DNA of 64,000 nt from JAXMCI01 sp046349435 (lineage in GTDB: Bacteria; Pseudomonadota; Alphaproteobacteria; Dongiales; Dongiaceae), in assembly GCA_046349435.1 (NCBI GenBank), contig JAXMCI010000015.1, forward strand, positions 1 through 64,000. Direction: 5' to 3'. A program made the position numbers and the translations under genes. Position 1 is the first letter of the stretch, and each line of letters starts with the position of its first letter. The notes beneath the pieces are model-generated. The model had not been told where the DNA came from, made no database searches, and saw only the letters and a program-made list of their open reading frames with translations. Positions 56,504 through 64,000 of the stretch are shown here, piece by piece.

Positions 56504-58240
56504 ATGAAACGGATCAGGCCTCTGTCGCTTCTCGCTGCCGGCGCGATCGTCGCCGCGCTGGCCGGGGCGCCGCGCGCCTCGCTCGCCGCCGACGACGCGC
56601 TCGAGCTGGTGACGCCCGGCACCTTGACGATCGGCTTCAACCCGACGCCGGGGATCTTCGAGGTCGCCGAGGACGGCACCGTCTCCGGCATCTACGGAAT
56701 CCTGATGACCGAGATCGCCAAGCGGCTCGGGCTCAAGCCGACCTATGTCCCGCTGGCCTTCCCCGCGCTGATCCCGGCGGTGCAGTCGCACCGCGTCGAC
56801 GTCAACTCCGGCAGCTTCAGCATCACCCAGCCGCGGGCCCAGATCCTCTACTACGGCACGCCGTGGCTGTTCGGCCCGGAGACCATCGCGGTCACGCCGG
56901 GCACCAAGATCCCGAGCTGGGAATATGCCGCGAAGAACGGCCTGACCCTGGCCACCGGCGTCGGCTACTACTATGTCGGCATCTGGGAGGAGATGAAGAT
57001 CAACCTCCACACCTTCGACTCCGACGATGCCTGCTTTCTCGACGTCACCAAGGGCGCCTCGGCCGGCTGCGCGGTGGGCGTGCTGACGCACCTCCTGCGC
57101 AAGGTCAATGCGCCGGACAGCCCGGCGGCCAAGCTCGAGTCGATCGTCGTCACCGGGCCGCGCGTGCTGGCCGATCCCAACGGCCTGGCCGTCGCCAAGG
57201 AGCATCCCGTCCTGGCCCGCGCCCTGTCGCGGGCCGTCGACGAGCTGCATCGCGACGGCTCGATCGAGAAGACGACCTGCCAGGTGCTGAAGAACGTGCC
57301 GGAATGCACCGTCTTCCTCCAGCCGCCGGCCGCGCACGGGCTCTACCTGCCCGGGCCGTGGGAGACCGACACCACGCCGCCGGCCGCCGCCGACTACCCC
57401 AAGGACGTGCCCACGATCGCGGCCGGCGTCCTCACCGTGGGCGTCGGCTCCGGCTCGCCCCTGCTGCAGCTCGACGGCGATGCCCTGAAGGGTCCCGAGG
57501 CCGACATCCTGAGCTTCGTCGCCGGCAAGCTCGGCCTGAAGCTGAAGGGCGTATCGGTCAGCGACCCGACCGCCGCCCTCAAGGCCGGGCAGGTCGACAT
57601 CGCCGCCGGCGCGCTGCCGGCGACCGAGCAGGACAGCCACAAATACTGGCAGACCATCCCGATCGGCTTCGATCCGGACTACATCTACGTCGCCCCCGAC
57701 AAGGACGGCGCCTATCCCGGCTTCACCAAGTGGGAGGACGTCAAGGCGGCCAACGGCAAGATCGCCGTGGTGAAGGGCAATCCCCGCATCGCCGACCTCA
57801 CGGCCGCCGGGGCCGACCTGCTGGTGGTCGAGAACGCGGCCGCCGGGCTGCACGCGCTGGCCGACAAGTCGGCGGCCGGCTTCGTCGGCTCGTCGCTCGA
57901 CTACGTCGCGGCGGCCAGCGCCGACCCCGACCTCGCCAAGGTCGGCATCGGCTGGACCCGCAACACCAACAGCTACTCCAGCGGCGTCGCCTTCGCCTGG
58001 GGCGTCAAGGCGGGCAACGCCAAGCTGATCGACGCCCTCAACCAGGGCATCGTCGCGGCCTGGCAGGGCAAGGCGATCGCCACCGCCTACGGCAATGCCT
58101 TCCGCGGCGCCAACTCCTCGGTGCTCGCGGCGCCCGGGCCGACCGCGGTCGGCACCAGCTTCGCGACCTCGAAGGACTTCGTCTTCCGCGCCATGTGGCT
58201 GCCGGGTCCCTGGGCCCAGCGGCCCGGCTGGGTCAACTAG
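56504..58240 (+). CDS. Tandem double-domain ABC substrate-binding protein
   Basis: A 578-residue exported protein with GGGAGG before the ATG and a signal peptide ending in ASLAA. It contains two SBP_bac_3-type domains in one chain. Domain 1 (about 38-290) opens with TPGTLTIGFNPTPGIFEVAEDGTVSGI (by pattern: T-L-T-I-G, then GxYGI), with SHRVDVNSGSFSIT as the conserved middle. Domain 2 (about 318-565) opens with AGVLTVGVGSGSPLLQLDG and KAGQVDIAAGALPAT. The usual length is about 260-280 residues, so this is a fusion or internal duplication. It serves the two permeases and the ATPase of the operon. Possible disulfide in domain 1 (CFLDVT-CAVG). Confidence 0.85.
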   Translation: MKRIRPLSLLAAGAIVAALAGAPRASLAADDALELVTPGTLTIGFNPTPGIFEVAEDGTVSGIYGILMTEIAKRLGLKPTYVPLAFPALIPAVQSHRVDVNSGSFSITQPRAQILYYGTPWLFGPETIAVTPGTKIPSWEYAAKNGLTLATGVGYYYVGIWEEMKINLHTFDSDDACFLDVTKGASAGCAVGVLTHLLRKVNAPDSPAAKLESIVVTGPRVLADPNGLAVAKEHPVLARALSRAVDELHRDGSIEKTTCQVLKNVPECTVFLQPPAAHGLYLPGPWETDTTPPAAADYPKDVPTIAAGVLTVGVGSGSPLLQLDGDALKGPEADILSFVAGKLGLKLKGVSVSDPTAALKAGQVDIAAGALPATEQDSHKYWQTIPIGFDPDYIYVAPDKDGAYPGFTKWEDVKAANGKIAVVKGNPRIADLTAAGADLLVVENAAAGLHALADKSAAGFVGSSLDYVAAASADPDLAKVGIGWTRNTNSYSSGVAFAWGVKAGNAKLIDALNQGIVAAWQGKAIATAYGNAFRGANSSVLAAPGPTAVGTSFATSKDFVFRAMWLPGPWAQRPGWVN

Positions 58241-58268
58241 CGGCGACGCGCCGGCCGGAGGACGCACC

Positions 58269-58934
58269 TTGGGCTTCGGCAGCGAGAACTTCCGGCGGGC
58301 CCTCGCCCTCTATCTCGACCGCCTGCCGGACGCCGCCATCGTGACCCTCTACGTCACGGCGGGCGCGGTGGCGATCGGCATGCTGCTCGGGCTCGCCCTG
58401 GTGCTGGCCCGGCTGTCGCGGGCGCGCTGGCTCTCCGCGGCGGCGCAGGCGGTCACCTCCGTGCTCCGCACGATCCCGGTGCCGCCCTTCCTCTACCTCG
58501 TCTATTTCGGCGTGATCTCCGCGGTGGGGCCGCTCGAGCCCGCCGTCTGCGGCATGGTCGCGCTCGGCATCCTGCTCACGCCCTACATGTCGGAGATCTA
58601 CCGCTCCGGCATCCAGAGCGTGCGCAGCGGCCTGATCGAGGCCGGGCTGGCGATGGGCATGTCGCGCCGGCTGGTGTGGCGGCGCGTCGTCCTGCCCATC
58701 GCGATCCGCCTGCTGCTGCCCGCCATCGGCGCCCAGGTGGTGGTGACGCTGCTCAACTCCTCCTTCGTCTCGGTGATGGGCGGCAAGGACATCACCGGCA
58801 TGTCGCGCAACATCATCTACAGCTGGTTCAGCAACGAGCTCTACGTCGTCGTCGCCCTCACCTACCTCGTCATCGCCTACCCGATGTCGCGCGCCGTGAG
58901 CTGGCTGGAGCGGCGCCTGGCGATGCAGTACTAG
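58269..58934 (+). CDS. Polar amino acid ABC transporter permease
   Basis: A 221-residue inner-membrane permease of the HisM/GlnP type. TTG at 58269-58271 is the best start, with GGAGG 7 bp upstream; no ATG occurs near. The N-terminal segment VTLYVTAGAVAIGMLLGLALVLARLS and the coupling motif IEAGLAMGMSRRLVWRRVVLPIAIRLLLP (by pattern EAG-x3-GM-x9-LP) are characteristic. It pairs with the second permease gene immediately downstream to form the membrane channel. Confidence 0.87.
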   Translation: MGFGSENFRRALALYLDRLPDAAIVTLYVTAGAVAIGMLLGLALVLARLSRARWLSAAAQAVTSVLRTIPVPPFLYLVYFGVISAVGPLEPAVCGMVALGILLTPYMSEIYRSGIQSVRSGLIEAGLAMGMSRRLVWRRVVLPIAIRLLLPAIGAQVVVTLLNSSFVSVMGGKDITGMSRNIIYSWFSNELYVVVALTYLVIAYPMSRAVSWLERRLAMQY

Positions 58935-58937
58935 CCG

Positions 58938-59597
58938 ATGAGCCAGCTCGCGCAGTGGGGCAGCTACTGGACCGCAGGCGGGCTGTCGCGCGGCTTCGGC
59001 AACACCATGGCCGCCTTCCTCGTCTCCGCTCTCCTCACGCTCGTCTGGGGCATGGTGGTGGCGATCCTGCGGATGAGCCCGATCCTGCCGCTGCGCTGGC
59101 TGGCCATCGCCTATATCGAGGTCTTCCGCGGCACGCCGATGCTGGTCCAGCTGCTGACCTTCTTCGCGACGGTGCCGATGGTCATCGGCCTGCAGCTGCC
59201 GCCGTTCGAGACCGCCGTGCTCGCCCTCGTCCTCAATACCGGCGGCTATGTCGCCGAGAGCTACCGGTCCGGCCTCCAGGCCGTGCCCCGGGGCCAGATC
59301 GAGGCCGGGCTGGCGATCGGCATGTCGCGCCGGACGGTGTTCGTCCGGGTGACGCTGCCGCTGGCGATCCGCGTCGTCCTGCCGGCGGTCGGCAACATGC
59401 TGGCCGGCCTGCTGCTCACCACCTCCTTCGTGTTCGTGGTCGGGCTGGAGGACATGGCCGCCAAGGCCAACCAGATCATGAACCGTACCGGCGACTGGTC
59501 GGTCTACCTGCTGATCACGCTGATCTATGTCGGGCTCGGGCTGGTGCTTCTCGCCGGCAACAACCGCCTCGAGCGGCGGCTCGGGCCGCTCGGCTGA
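58938..59597 (+). CDS. Polar amino acid ABC transporter permease, second subunit
   Basis: A 219-residue permease homologous to the preceding gene product, starting 3 bp after its stop. It has FRGTPMLVQLLTFF (about 65-78), a hallmark of HisMQ/GlnP permeases, and the EAGLAIGMSRRTVFVRVTLP coupling motif (about 115-134). The two permeases probably form a heterodimer. Shine-Dalgarno is not obvious; translation is likely coupled to the upstream gene. Confidence 0.88.
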   Translation: MSQLAQWGSYWTAGGLSRGFGNTMAAFLVSALLTLVWGMVVAILRMSPILPLRWLAIAYIEVFRGTPMLVQLLTFFATVPMVIGLQLPPFETAVLALVLNTGGYVAESYRSGLQAVPRGQIEAGLAIGMSRRTVFVRVTLPLAIRVVLPAVGNMLAGLLLTTSFVFVVGLEDMAAKANQIMNRTGDWSVYLLITLIYVGLGLVLLAGNNRLERRLGPLG

Positions 59598-59607
59598 CGC
59601 GCCAGGG

Positions 59608-59877
59608 ATGCCGGCCGGCCGCACCGCGACGATCGGGACCCTGACGGTGGACGGGGAGCCGGTCGCCATCCGCGCCGGCGACACGATCGGCGCCTGCCTG
59701 ATGCGGGCCGGCCGCCTGGCGCTGCGCCGGCCACGGCAGGGCGGCGCCCGCGGCCTCTATTGCGGGATCGGCGTCTGCCAGGACTGCGTGCTGACGGTCG
59801 ACGGCGAGCCCGGCCTGCGGGCCTGCGTCACCGCCGCGCGGCCGGGCCAGGCCGTCACCACCGGGAGCGCGGGATGA
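59608..59877 (+). CDS. (2Fe-2S)-binding subunit, HcnA-like
   Basis: An 89-residue plant-type ferredoxin subunit. Cysteines 52, 57, 60 and 73 follow the CxxxxCxxC...C pattern (YCGIGVCQDC and RAC). Such small Fe-S proteins are the first subunit of heterotrimeric dehydrogenases: hydrogen cyanide synthase HcnABC, opine/nopaline oxidases and D-hydroxyproline dehydrogenase. It is co-translated with the large FAD subunit by a 4-bp overlap. A cytosolic or membrane-attached complex feeding the respiratory chain is expected. Confidence 0.87.
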   Translation: MPAGRTATIGTLTVDGEPVAIRAGDTIGACLMRAGRLALRRPRQGGARGLYCGIGVCQDCVLTVDGEPGLRACVTAARPGQAVTTGSAG

Positions 59878-61250
59878 CGGCCGCGCCCGCCAGCCTGGTC
59901 GTGGCCGGCGCCGGCCCCGCCGGCCTCGCCGCCGCGGCGGCCGGCCGCGCAGCCGGGATGCGGGTCACCGTGATCGACGAATCGCAGCAGCCGGGCGGCC
60001 AGTACTTCCGCGGCCGCCAGGGCTCCCGCGCCGAAGGCTCGCCCGGCCGGTTCCGCCGGGACCACGCCGGCGTCGACCTGGTGCTCGAGGCGGCGATCGT
60101 CGACGCGCCCGCGCCCGGCACGCTCACGGTGCACGACGCGCGGCAGGGCGCGCGCGACCTCGCCTATGACCGGCTGGTGATCGCGACCGGGGCCGTCGAC
60201 CGCGCCGTGCCCCTGCCCGGCTGGACGCTGCCCGGCGTGCTCACCGCCGGCGGCGCCTCGACGCTGGCCAAGGTCCATGGCGTGGCCCCCGGCCGGCGCA
60301 TGCTGGTGGCGGGCTCGGGCGCGTTCCTGCTGTCGGTCGCGGCCGATCTCGCCGCCGTCGGCTGCGCCGTCGAGCTGGTCGAGGCGACGCCGGCCCTGGC
60401 CTCGGCGCGCGGCCTCGCCGCGATCGCCGGGGTGCCGCGCCTCGCCGGCGAGACGGTCGCGCATCTCGCCCGGCTGGCGCGGCACCGCGTCCGGCTGCGC
60501 TACGGCGCCATGGTGACGCGCATCCACGGCGGCGACCGCGTCGCGGCCGCCACCATCCACCGCGTGGACGGGCATTGGATCCCGCTGCCGGGGTCGGAGC
60601 GGACCGTCGCCGTCGACGGCGTCTGCCTCGGCTTCGGCTTCGTGCCGCAGCTCGAGCTGGCCGAGCTGCTGGGCTGCGCGCTCGCCCACGACCCGCTCGA
60701 TGCCGGGTTCCGCCTCGTCGTCGATGCCGCGATGCGGACGTCGCTGCCCGGAGTCTACGGCGCCGGCGAGGTGACCGGCATCGGCGGCATGCGCATGGCC
60801 GTCGCCGAGGGCCGGCTGGCGGGCCTGACCGCCGCCCACGATGCCGGCCTGCTGAGCCGCCCCGACTACGAGGCCCGGGCGGCGCCCATCCGGCGCCGCC
60901 TGCGGCCGCTCCGCCGCGTCGCCGGCTGGATGCGGCGCGCCTATGCGCCGCGCCGCGGCCTGTGGCGGCTGGCCGACCCGGCGACCACGCTCTGCCGCTG
61001 CGAGGGCGTCAGTCTCGCCGAGGCCGCGGCGACGCTCGCGCTCAACCCGCCGACGCCGGTCGCGCTGAAGACCGCGACCCGCGCCGGCATGGGACTGTGC
61101 CAGGGCCGGATCTGCGGCCCCTACCTGATCGAATGGCTGCGCAGCGAGCACGGGTTCGGCCTGCCCGACGGCGGCCGCCCCTGGCGCGTGCGCCCGCCGC
61201 TGCGGCCGGTGCCGCTCGGCGACTGGCCGGGCGCGGAGGCCGGCGGGTGA
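59874..61250 (+). CDS. FAD/NAD(P)-dependent dehydrogenase alpha subunit, HcnB/opine oxidase-like
   Basis: A 458-residue flavoprotein with two dinucleotide folds: GAGPAGLAAA near the start, then GRRMLVAGSGAFLLSVA (about 140-157). The C-terminal region has a BFD-like Fe-S site, CRCEGV and GMGLCQGRICGP (about 377-414), which provides four cysteines. This is the HcnB/OoxA/SoxA-like electron-transfer subunit of three-part dehydrogenases. The start ATG overlaps the ferredoxin stop and its own stop overlaps the next gene (GTGA), so subunits are made in stoichiometry. Substrate specificity comes from the next subunit. Confidence 0.87.
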   Translation: MTAAPASLVVAGAGPAGLAAAAAGRAAGMRVTVIDESQQPGGQYFRGRQGSRAEGSPGRFRRDHAGVDLVLEAAIVDAPAPGTLTVHDARQGARDLAYDRLVIATGAVDRAVPLPGWTLPGVLTAGGASTLAKVHGVAPGRRMLVAGSGAFLLSVAADLAAVGCAVELVEATPALASARGLAAIAGVPRLAGETVAHLARLARHRVRLRYGAMVTRIHGGDRVAAATIHRVDGHWIPLPGSERTVAVDGVCLGFGFVPQLELAELLGCALAHDPLDAGFRLVVDAAMRTSLPGVYGAGEVTGIGGMRMAVAEGRLAGLTAAHDAGLLSRPDYEARAAPIRRRLRPLRRVAGWMRRAYAPRRGLWRLADPATTLCRCEGVSLAEAAATLALNPPTPVALKTATRAGMGLCQGRICGPYLIEWLRSEHGFGLPDGGRPWRVRPPLRPVPLGDWPGAEAGG

Positions 61251-62446
61251 CGGCGACGGCCGATGCGGTGGTGATCGGCGGCGGCGTGATCGGCGCCGCG
61301 TGCGCCGAGGCGCTGTCGCGCCTCTGGCCGCGGGTCACGCTGGTCGAGCGCCTCGGCCTCGCCGCCGGCACGTCCAGCGCCTGCCAGAGCGGCGTCGGGC
61401 ATGGCGTGAGCGGCGACGCCTACGACCTCGGGCTCGACCGCGCCGCGATCGACGCCTATCGCGCGCTGGTGGCCGACGGCCTCGACGCCGGCTACGAGCG
61501 CACCGGCGCCCTGCTGGTGTGCCGCGAGGCCGAGGCGGCGTCGGTCGCGGCGCGGCTGCCGCAGCTCGCCGCCCTCGGCTTCGATTGCGCCTGGCTGGAC
61601 CCGGCGGCCCTGCAGCAGGCCGAGCCGCGGTTGGCGCCCGGCTTCGCCGGCGCCCTCCGGCTGTCGGACATGGGACAGGTCTCGCCCATGAAGCTGGTCC
61701 ATGCGCTGGCGCGCCGGGCGGCCGGACGGGGCGCCACCATCCGGACCGGGACCGAGGTGACCGCCATCGAGCTCGAGCGCGGCCGCGTCGCGGCGGTCGC
61801 CACCAGCGGCGGCCGCATCGCCACTCCGCGGGTGGTGATCGCCGGCGGCGTCTGGAGCCGCGCCCTCGCGGCGCTCGCCGGCCTGTCGCTGCCGGTCTGG
61901 CCGCTCAAGGGACACGTGCTGGTCACCGAGCCGCTGCCGGGCCTGCTGCGCCACTACGTCACCGAGGCCGAGTACGAGGCCGGCGCGGCGTCCTTCGCCG
62001 GCCCCGCCCCGTCCGACGGGCCGCCGGCGGCCGCACCGCCGCGCGTGGCGGCGGTGCTGCAGCCGCTGCCCAGCGGCCAGCTGCTGATCGGCAGCAGCCG
62101 CGAGTTCGCCGAGGACCGCGAGGTCAGCCGCGCCCGCCTCGCCGAGATCGCGCGCCGCGCCTGCCGGCTGGTGCCGCTGCTGGCCCGCCGCCGGGTGATC
62201 CGCAGCTATGCCGGGCTGCGGCCCTGGACGCCCGACGGGCGGCCGCTGATCGGCCCGACCGCCGAGGTCGAGGGCCTGGCGCTCGCCACCGGCCATGCCG
62301 GCGAGGGCAACACCCGGGCGCTGATCACCGGCCGGCTGGTCGCCGACCTGCTCGCCGGCATGCCGCCGCCGCTCGATCCGCGCCCGCTCTCGCCCGACCG
62401 CTTCGCGCTGCGGCGGGACCACTCGATGGGAACCATGTCTCGATGA
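61247..62446 (+). CDS. DAO-type FAD oxidoreductase beta subunit, HcnC/D-amino acid dehydrogenase-like
   Basis: A 399-residue DAO-family flavoprotein starting at GTG 61247 that overlaps the upstream stop. VVIGGGVIGAACAEAL (about 8-23) binds FAD; VIAGGVWSRALA and the C-terminal RSYAGLRPWTPDGRPLIG and ATGHAGEGNTRALITG are typical of glycine/D-amino acid oxidases. As the catalytic subunit of the three-part enzyme it would oxidise an imino acid, opine or D-amino acid, passing electrons to the other subunits. Hydroxyproline-type D-imino acids fit the DapA-family neighbours. A hydroxyproline epimerase is not in view, which leaves this open. Confidence 0.87.
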   Translation: MTATADAVVIGGGVIGAACAEALSRLWPRVTLVERLGLAAGTSSACQSGVGHGVSGDAYDLGLDRAAIDAYRALVADGLDAGYERTGALLVCREAEAASVAARLPQLAALGFDCAWLDPAALQQAEPRLAPGFAGALRLSDMGQVSPMKLVHALARRAAGRGATIRTGTEVTAIELERGRVAAVATSGGRIATPRVVIAGGVWSRALAALAGLSLPVWPLKGHVLVTEPLPGLLRHYVTEAEYEAGAASFAGPAPSDGPPAAAPPRVAAVLQPLPSGQLLIGSSREFAEDREVSRARLAEIARRACRLVPLLARRRVIRSYAGLRPWTPDGRPLIGPTAEVEGLALATGHAGEGNTRALITGRLVADLLAGMPPPLDPRPLSPDRFALRRDHSMGTMSR

Positions 62447-63258
62447 CCGCCGATCCGCTGATCCGCCTCGTCGGCCTGAGCAAGAGGTACGGCACGGCCG
62501 AGGTGCTGAGGGACGTGTCCCTGGAGGTGCAGCGCAGCGAGGTGGTCGCGGTGATCGGGCCGAGCGGCGCCGGCAAGAGCACGCTGCTGCGCACCATCAA
62601 CCTGCTCGGGCCGCCCGACGCCGGCGAGGTCTGGGTCGACGGCATGCTGCTGTTCACGGCGCGCCCGGGCGAGCGGGCCCGCACGGTCGACGCGGCGGGG
62701 CTGCGCCGCGCCCGCGAGGAGATCGGCATGGTCTTCCAGGGCATCAACCTGTTCCCCCACCGCAAGGTCGTCGACAACGTGATGGAGGGCCCGCTCTGGG
62801 TGCGCCGGACGCCGGCGGCCGAGGCCCGCGCCGCCGCCATGAAGCTGCTCGACCGTTTCGGGCTGGCCGAGCACGCGGCGAAGCGGCCGAGCCAGCTCTC
62901 CGGCGGGCAGCAGCAGCGCGTCGCGATCTGCCGCGCGCTGGCGATGCAGCCGCGCATCATGCTGTTCGACGAGCCCACCGCCTCGCTCGATCCGGAGCTG
63001 GTCGGCGAGGTGCTGCTGGTGATGAAGGAGCTGGCCGACGAGGGCATGACCATGGTGGTGGTGACGCACGAGATGGGCTTCGCCCGCCAGGTCGCCGACC
63101 GCGTGGTGGTCATGGAGAAAGGGGCGATCGTCGAGATCGGCCGGCCCGAGGCGATCTTCGGCGCGCCGCAGAGCCCGGTGACGCGCCGCTTCCTCAGCCG
63201 CGTGCTCGATCCGCTCAAGGCGGCGCCGGACCGGTCGGCGGCGGACGCCGCCTCGTGA
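62443..63258 (+). CDS. Polar amino acid ABC transporter ATP-binding protein
   Basis: A 271-residue ATPase of the GlnQ/HisP type: Walker A GPSGAGKST (about 39-47), Q-loop GMVFQGINLFPH, signature QLSGGQQQR, Walker B IMLFDEPTASLDPE and H-loop VVVTHEMGF. It lacks any regulatory extension. It is separated from its permease genes by the three dehydrogenase subunits, an unusual order, but all genes overlap or nearly touch, so uptake and oxidation are transcribed together. ATG overlaps the upstream stop. Confidence 0.9.
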   Translation: MTADPLIRLVGLSKRYGTAEVLRDVSLEVQRSEVVAVIGPSGAGKSTLLRTINLLGPPDAGEVWVDGMLLFTARPGERARTVDAAGLRRAREEIGMVFQGINLFPHRKVVDNVMEGPLWVRRTPAAEARAAAMKLLDRFGLAEHAAKRPSQLSGGQQQRVAICRALAMQPRIMLFDEPTASLDPELVGEVLLVMKELADEGMTMVVVTHEMGFARQVADRVVVMEKGAIVEIGRPEAIFGAPQSPVTRRFLSRVLDPLKAAPDRSAADAAS

Positions 63259-64000
63259 GCCGCGCCGAAGCCGGCACCTGCCGGGTCGCCATCGTCGGGG
63301 CCGGCATCTCCGGCCTCGCCGCAGCCTGGTCGCTGCGCGACCTCGACCTGCGCGTGCTGGAGGCCGCCGACCTCGTCGGCGGCCGGCTGCGCACGGAGAC
63401 GCGCGACCCCTATTGGCTCAACCTCGGCGCCCACGTGCTGCTGCGGGGCGGGCCGATGGCGACGCTGGCCGCCGAGGCCGGCGTGGGGCTGATCGAGCCG
63501 CCGGGCGAGTTCCTGGCGATCGCGCTCGGCGGCCGGGTGGTCCGCGCGAGGAGCGGCCTGTCGGCGCTGCTCGGCCTGCCGCTGTCGCTGCCCGCCCGCC
63601 TGTCGCTGGCGCGCGTCGGCTGGCGCATGGCGCGCGCCCGGCGCCTCGGGCAGGCAAGGCTGGACCGGATGACCTTCGCCGCGCTGCTGGGCCCGATGCA
63701 CCCCGAGGTCGAGGCGCTGATGCGGGTCGTGGCCAACCGCCTGACCGGCGAGCTCGACCAGCTCTCGGCCTGGGTCGGCGTCAACGGCTTCCGGCACCTC
63801 TGGCTGGGCAGCCGCCTCAACATCGACGGCGGCTCGGCCGCCCTGCCGGCCGCGCTGCACCAGGCACTGGGAGCGCGGATCGAGACGGGCGCGCGGGTCG
63901 GCCGGATCCGCCAGGCGGCGGACCATGTCGAGATCGAGTACCGGCGGCACGGCACGGACCACCGTCTCGCCGCGGAAACCTGCATCGTCGCGATTCCCGC
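63255..64000 (+). CDS. FAD-dependent amine oxidase-like protein, 5' part
   Basis: The gene starts at GTG 63255, overlapping the ATPase stop (GTGA), and runs off the window after 248 codons. VAIVGAGISGLAAAWSL (about 11-27) is the FAD-binding motif, followed by EAADLVGGRLRTE and the GGSAALPAALHQALGARI segment typical of the protoporphyrinogen oxidase/amine oxidase superfamily. It may oxidise an amine produced in the pathway or carry out a desaturation. The C-terminal half, with the substrate site, is missing, so family placement is provisional. Confidence 0.8.
   Translation, partial: MSRAEAGTCRVAIVGAGISGLAAAWSLRDLDLRVLEAADLVGGRLRTETRDPYWLNLGAHVLLRGGPMATLAAEAGVGLIEPPGEFLAIALGGRVVRARSGLSALLGLPLSLPARLSLARVGWRMARARRLGQARLDRMTFAALLGPMHPEVEALMRVVANRLTGELDQLSAWVGVNGFRHLWLGSRLNIDGGSAALPAALHQALGARIETGARVGRIRQAADHVEIEYRRHGTDHRLAAETCIVAIP

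Overview
The window is a GC-rich (roughly 70% or more) chromosomal segment with closely packed genes, frequent ATGA or GTGA stop/start overlaps and several GTG and TTG starts. Gene content points to a large-genome, soil- or plant-associated alphaproteobacterium, perhaps Rhodospirillales-like: many enolase-superfamily dehydratases, short-chain dehydrogenases, FCD-type GntR regulators, MttB and BKACE families, ABC importers, and a dispersed palindrome of the TCATTGCCGGG type. The genus is not determined. I saw no rRNA, tRNA, CRISPR array or intact insertion sequence.

Layout. 1-4.4 kb: end of a Cys-rich protein, a GNAT acetyltransferase, then a Tat-exported 832-residue protein of unknown family whose 3' end overlaps a halogenase-like flavoprotein. 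4.6-7.8 kb: a methyltransferase, a UvrD helicase remnant, a small unknown gene with an AT-rich promoter, a frameshifted HGG-motif gene and a secreted dienelactone-hydrolase-like esterase. 7.9-14.8 kb: a minus-strand sugar-acid operon (GntR regulator, enolase-superfamily dehydratase, sugar ABC importer, SDR, glucarate-dehydratase-like enzyme). 14.9-21.3 kb: an orphan HTH gene, an MttB-family methyltransferase, an exported unknown, an overlapping SDR-aldolase-SDR operon and a divergent GlxA-type regulator. 21.3-24.4 kb: a damaged zone with an IS4-like transposase relic and an enolase-superfamily gene with about eight indels, convergent with an intact relative. 24.5-32.6 kb: cupin, dimethylglycine/sarcosine dehydrogenase family protein, autotransporter, homocysteine methyltransferase.

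32.6-41.7 kb: O-methyltransferase, HAD phosphatase and a ProXWV glycine-betaine-type importer, then an SMP-30 lactonase, an adenylate cyclase-TPR protein and a phytanoyl-CoA-type dioxygenase. 41.7-48.5 kb: LLM flavin oxidoreductase, AraC regulator, a BKACE/CMD/membrane-protein cassette with unusual palindromes, and a 592-residue unknown protein carrying a DWDTT motif. 48.6-53.5 kb: choline-dehydrogenase-like GMC enzyme, a frameshifted MFS transporter and an ATP-dependent DNA ligase. 53.8-64.0 kb: a long plus-strand operon with two DapA-family lyases, a GntR regulator, a polar-amino-acid ABC importer with a double binding protein, a three-subunit HcnABC/hydroxyproline-dehydrogenase-like flavoenzyme and the start of an amine-oxidase-like gene.

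How the genes fit together. Import (ProXWV), choline oxidation (GMC enzyme), methyl transfer from quaternary amines (MttB family, homocysteine methyltransferase) and demethylation (DMGDH family) could together form a choline/betaine and one-carbon network, although the genes are scattered. The final operon looks like uptake and oxidation of a cyclic imino acid, opine or D-amino acid followed by DapA-type lyase chemistry.
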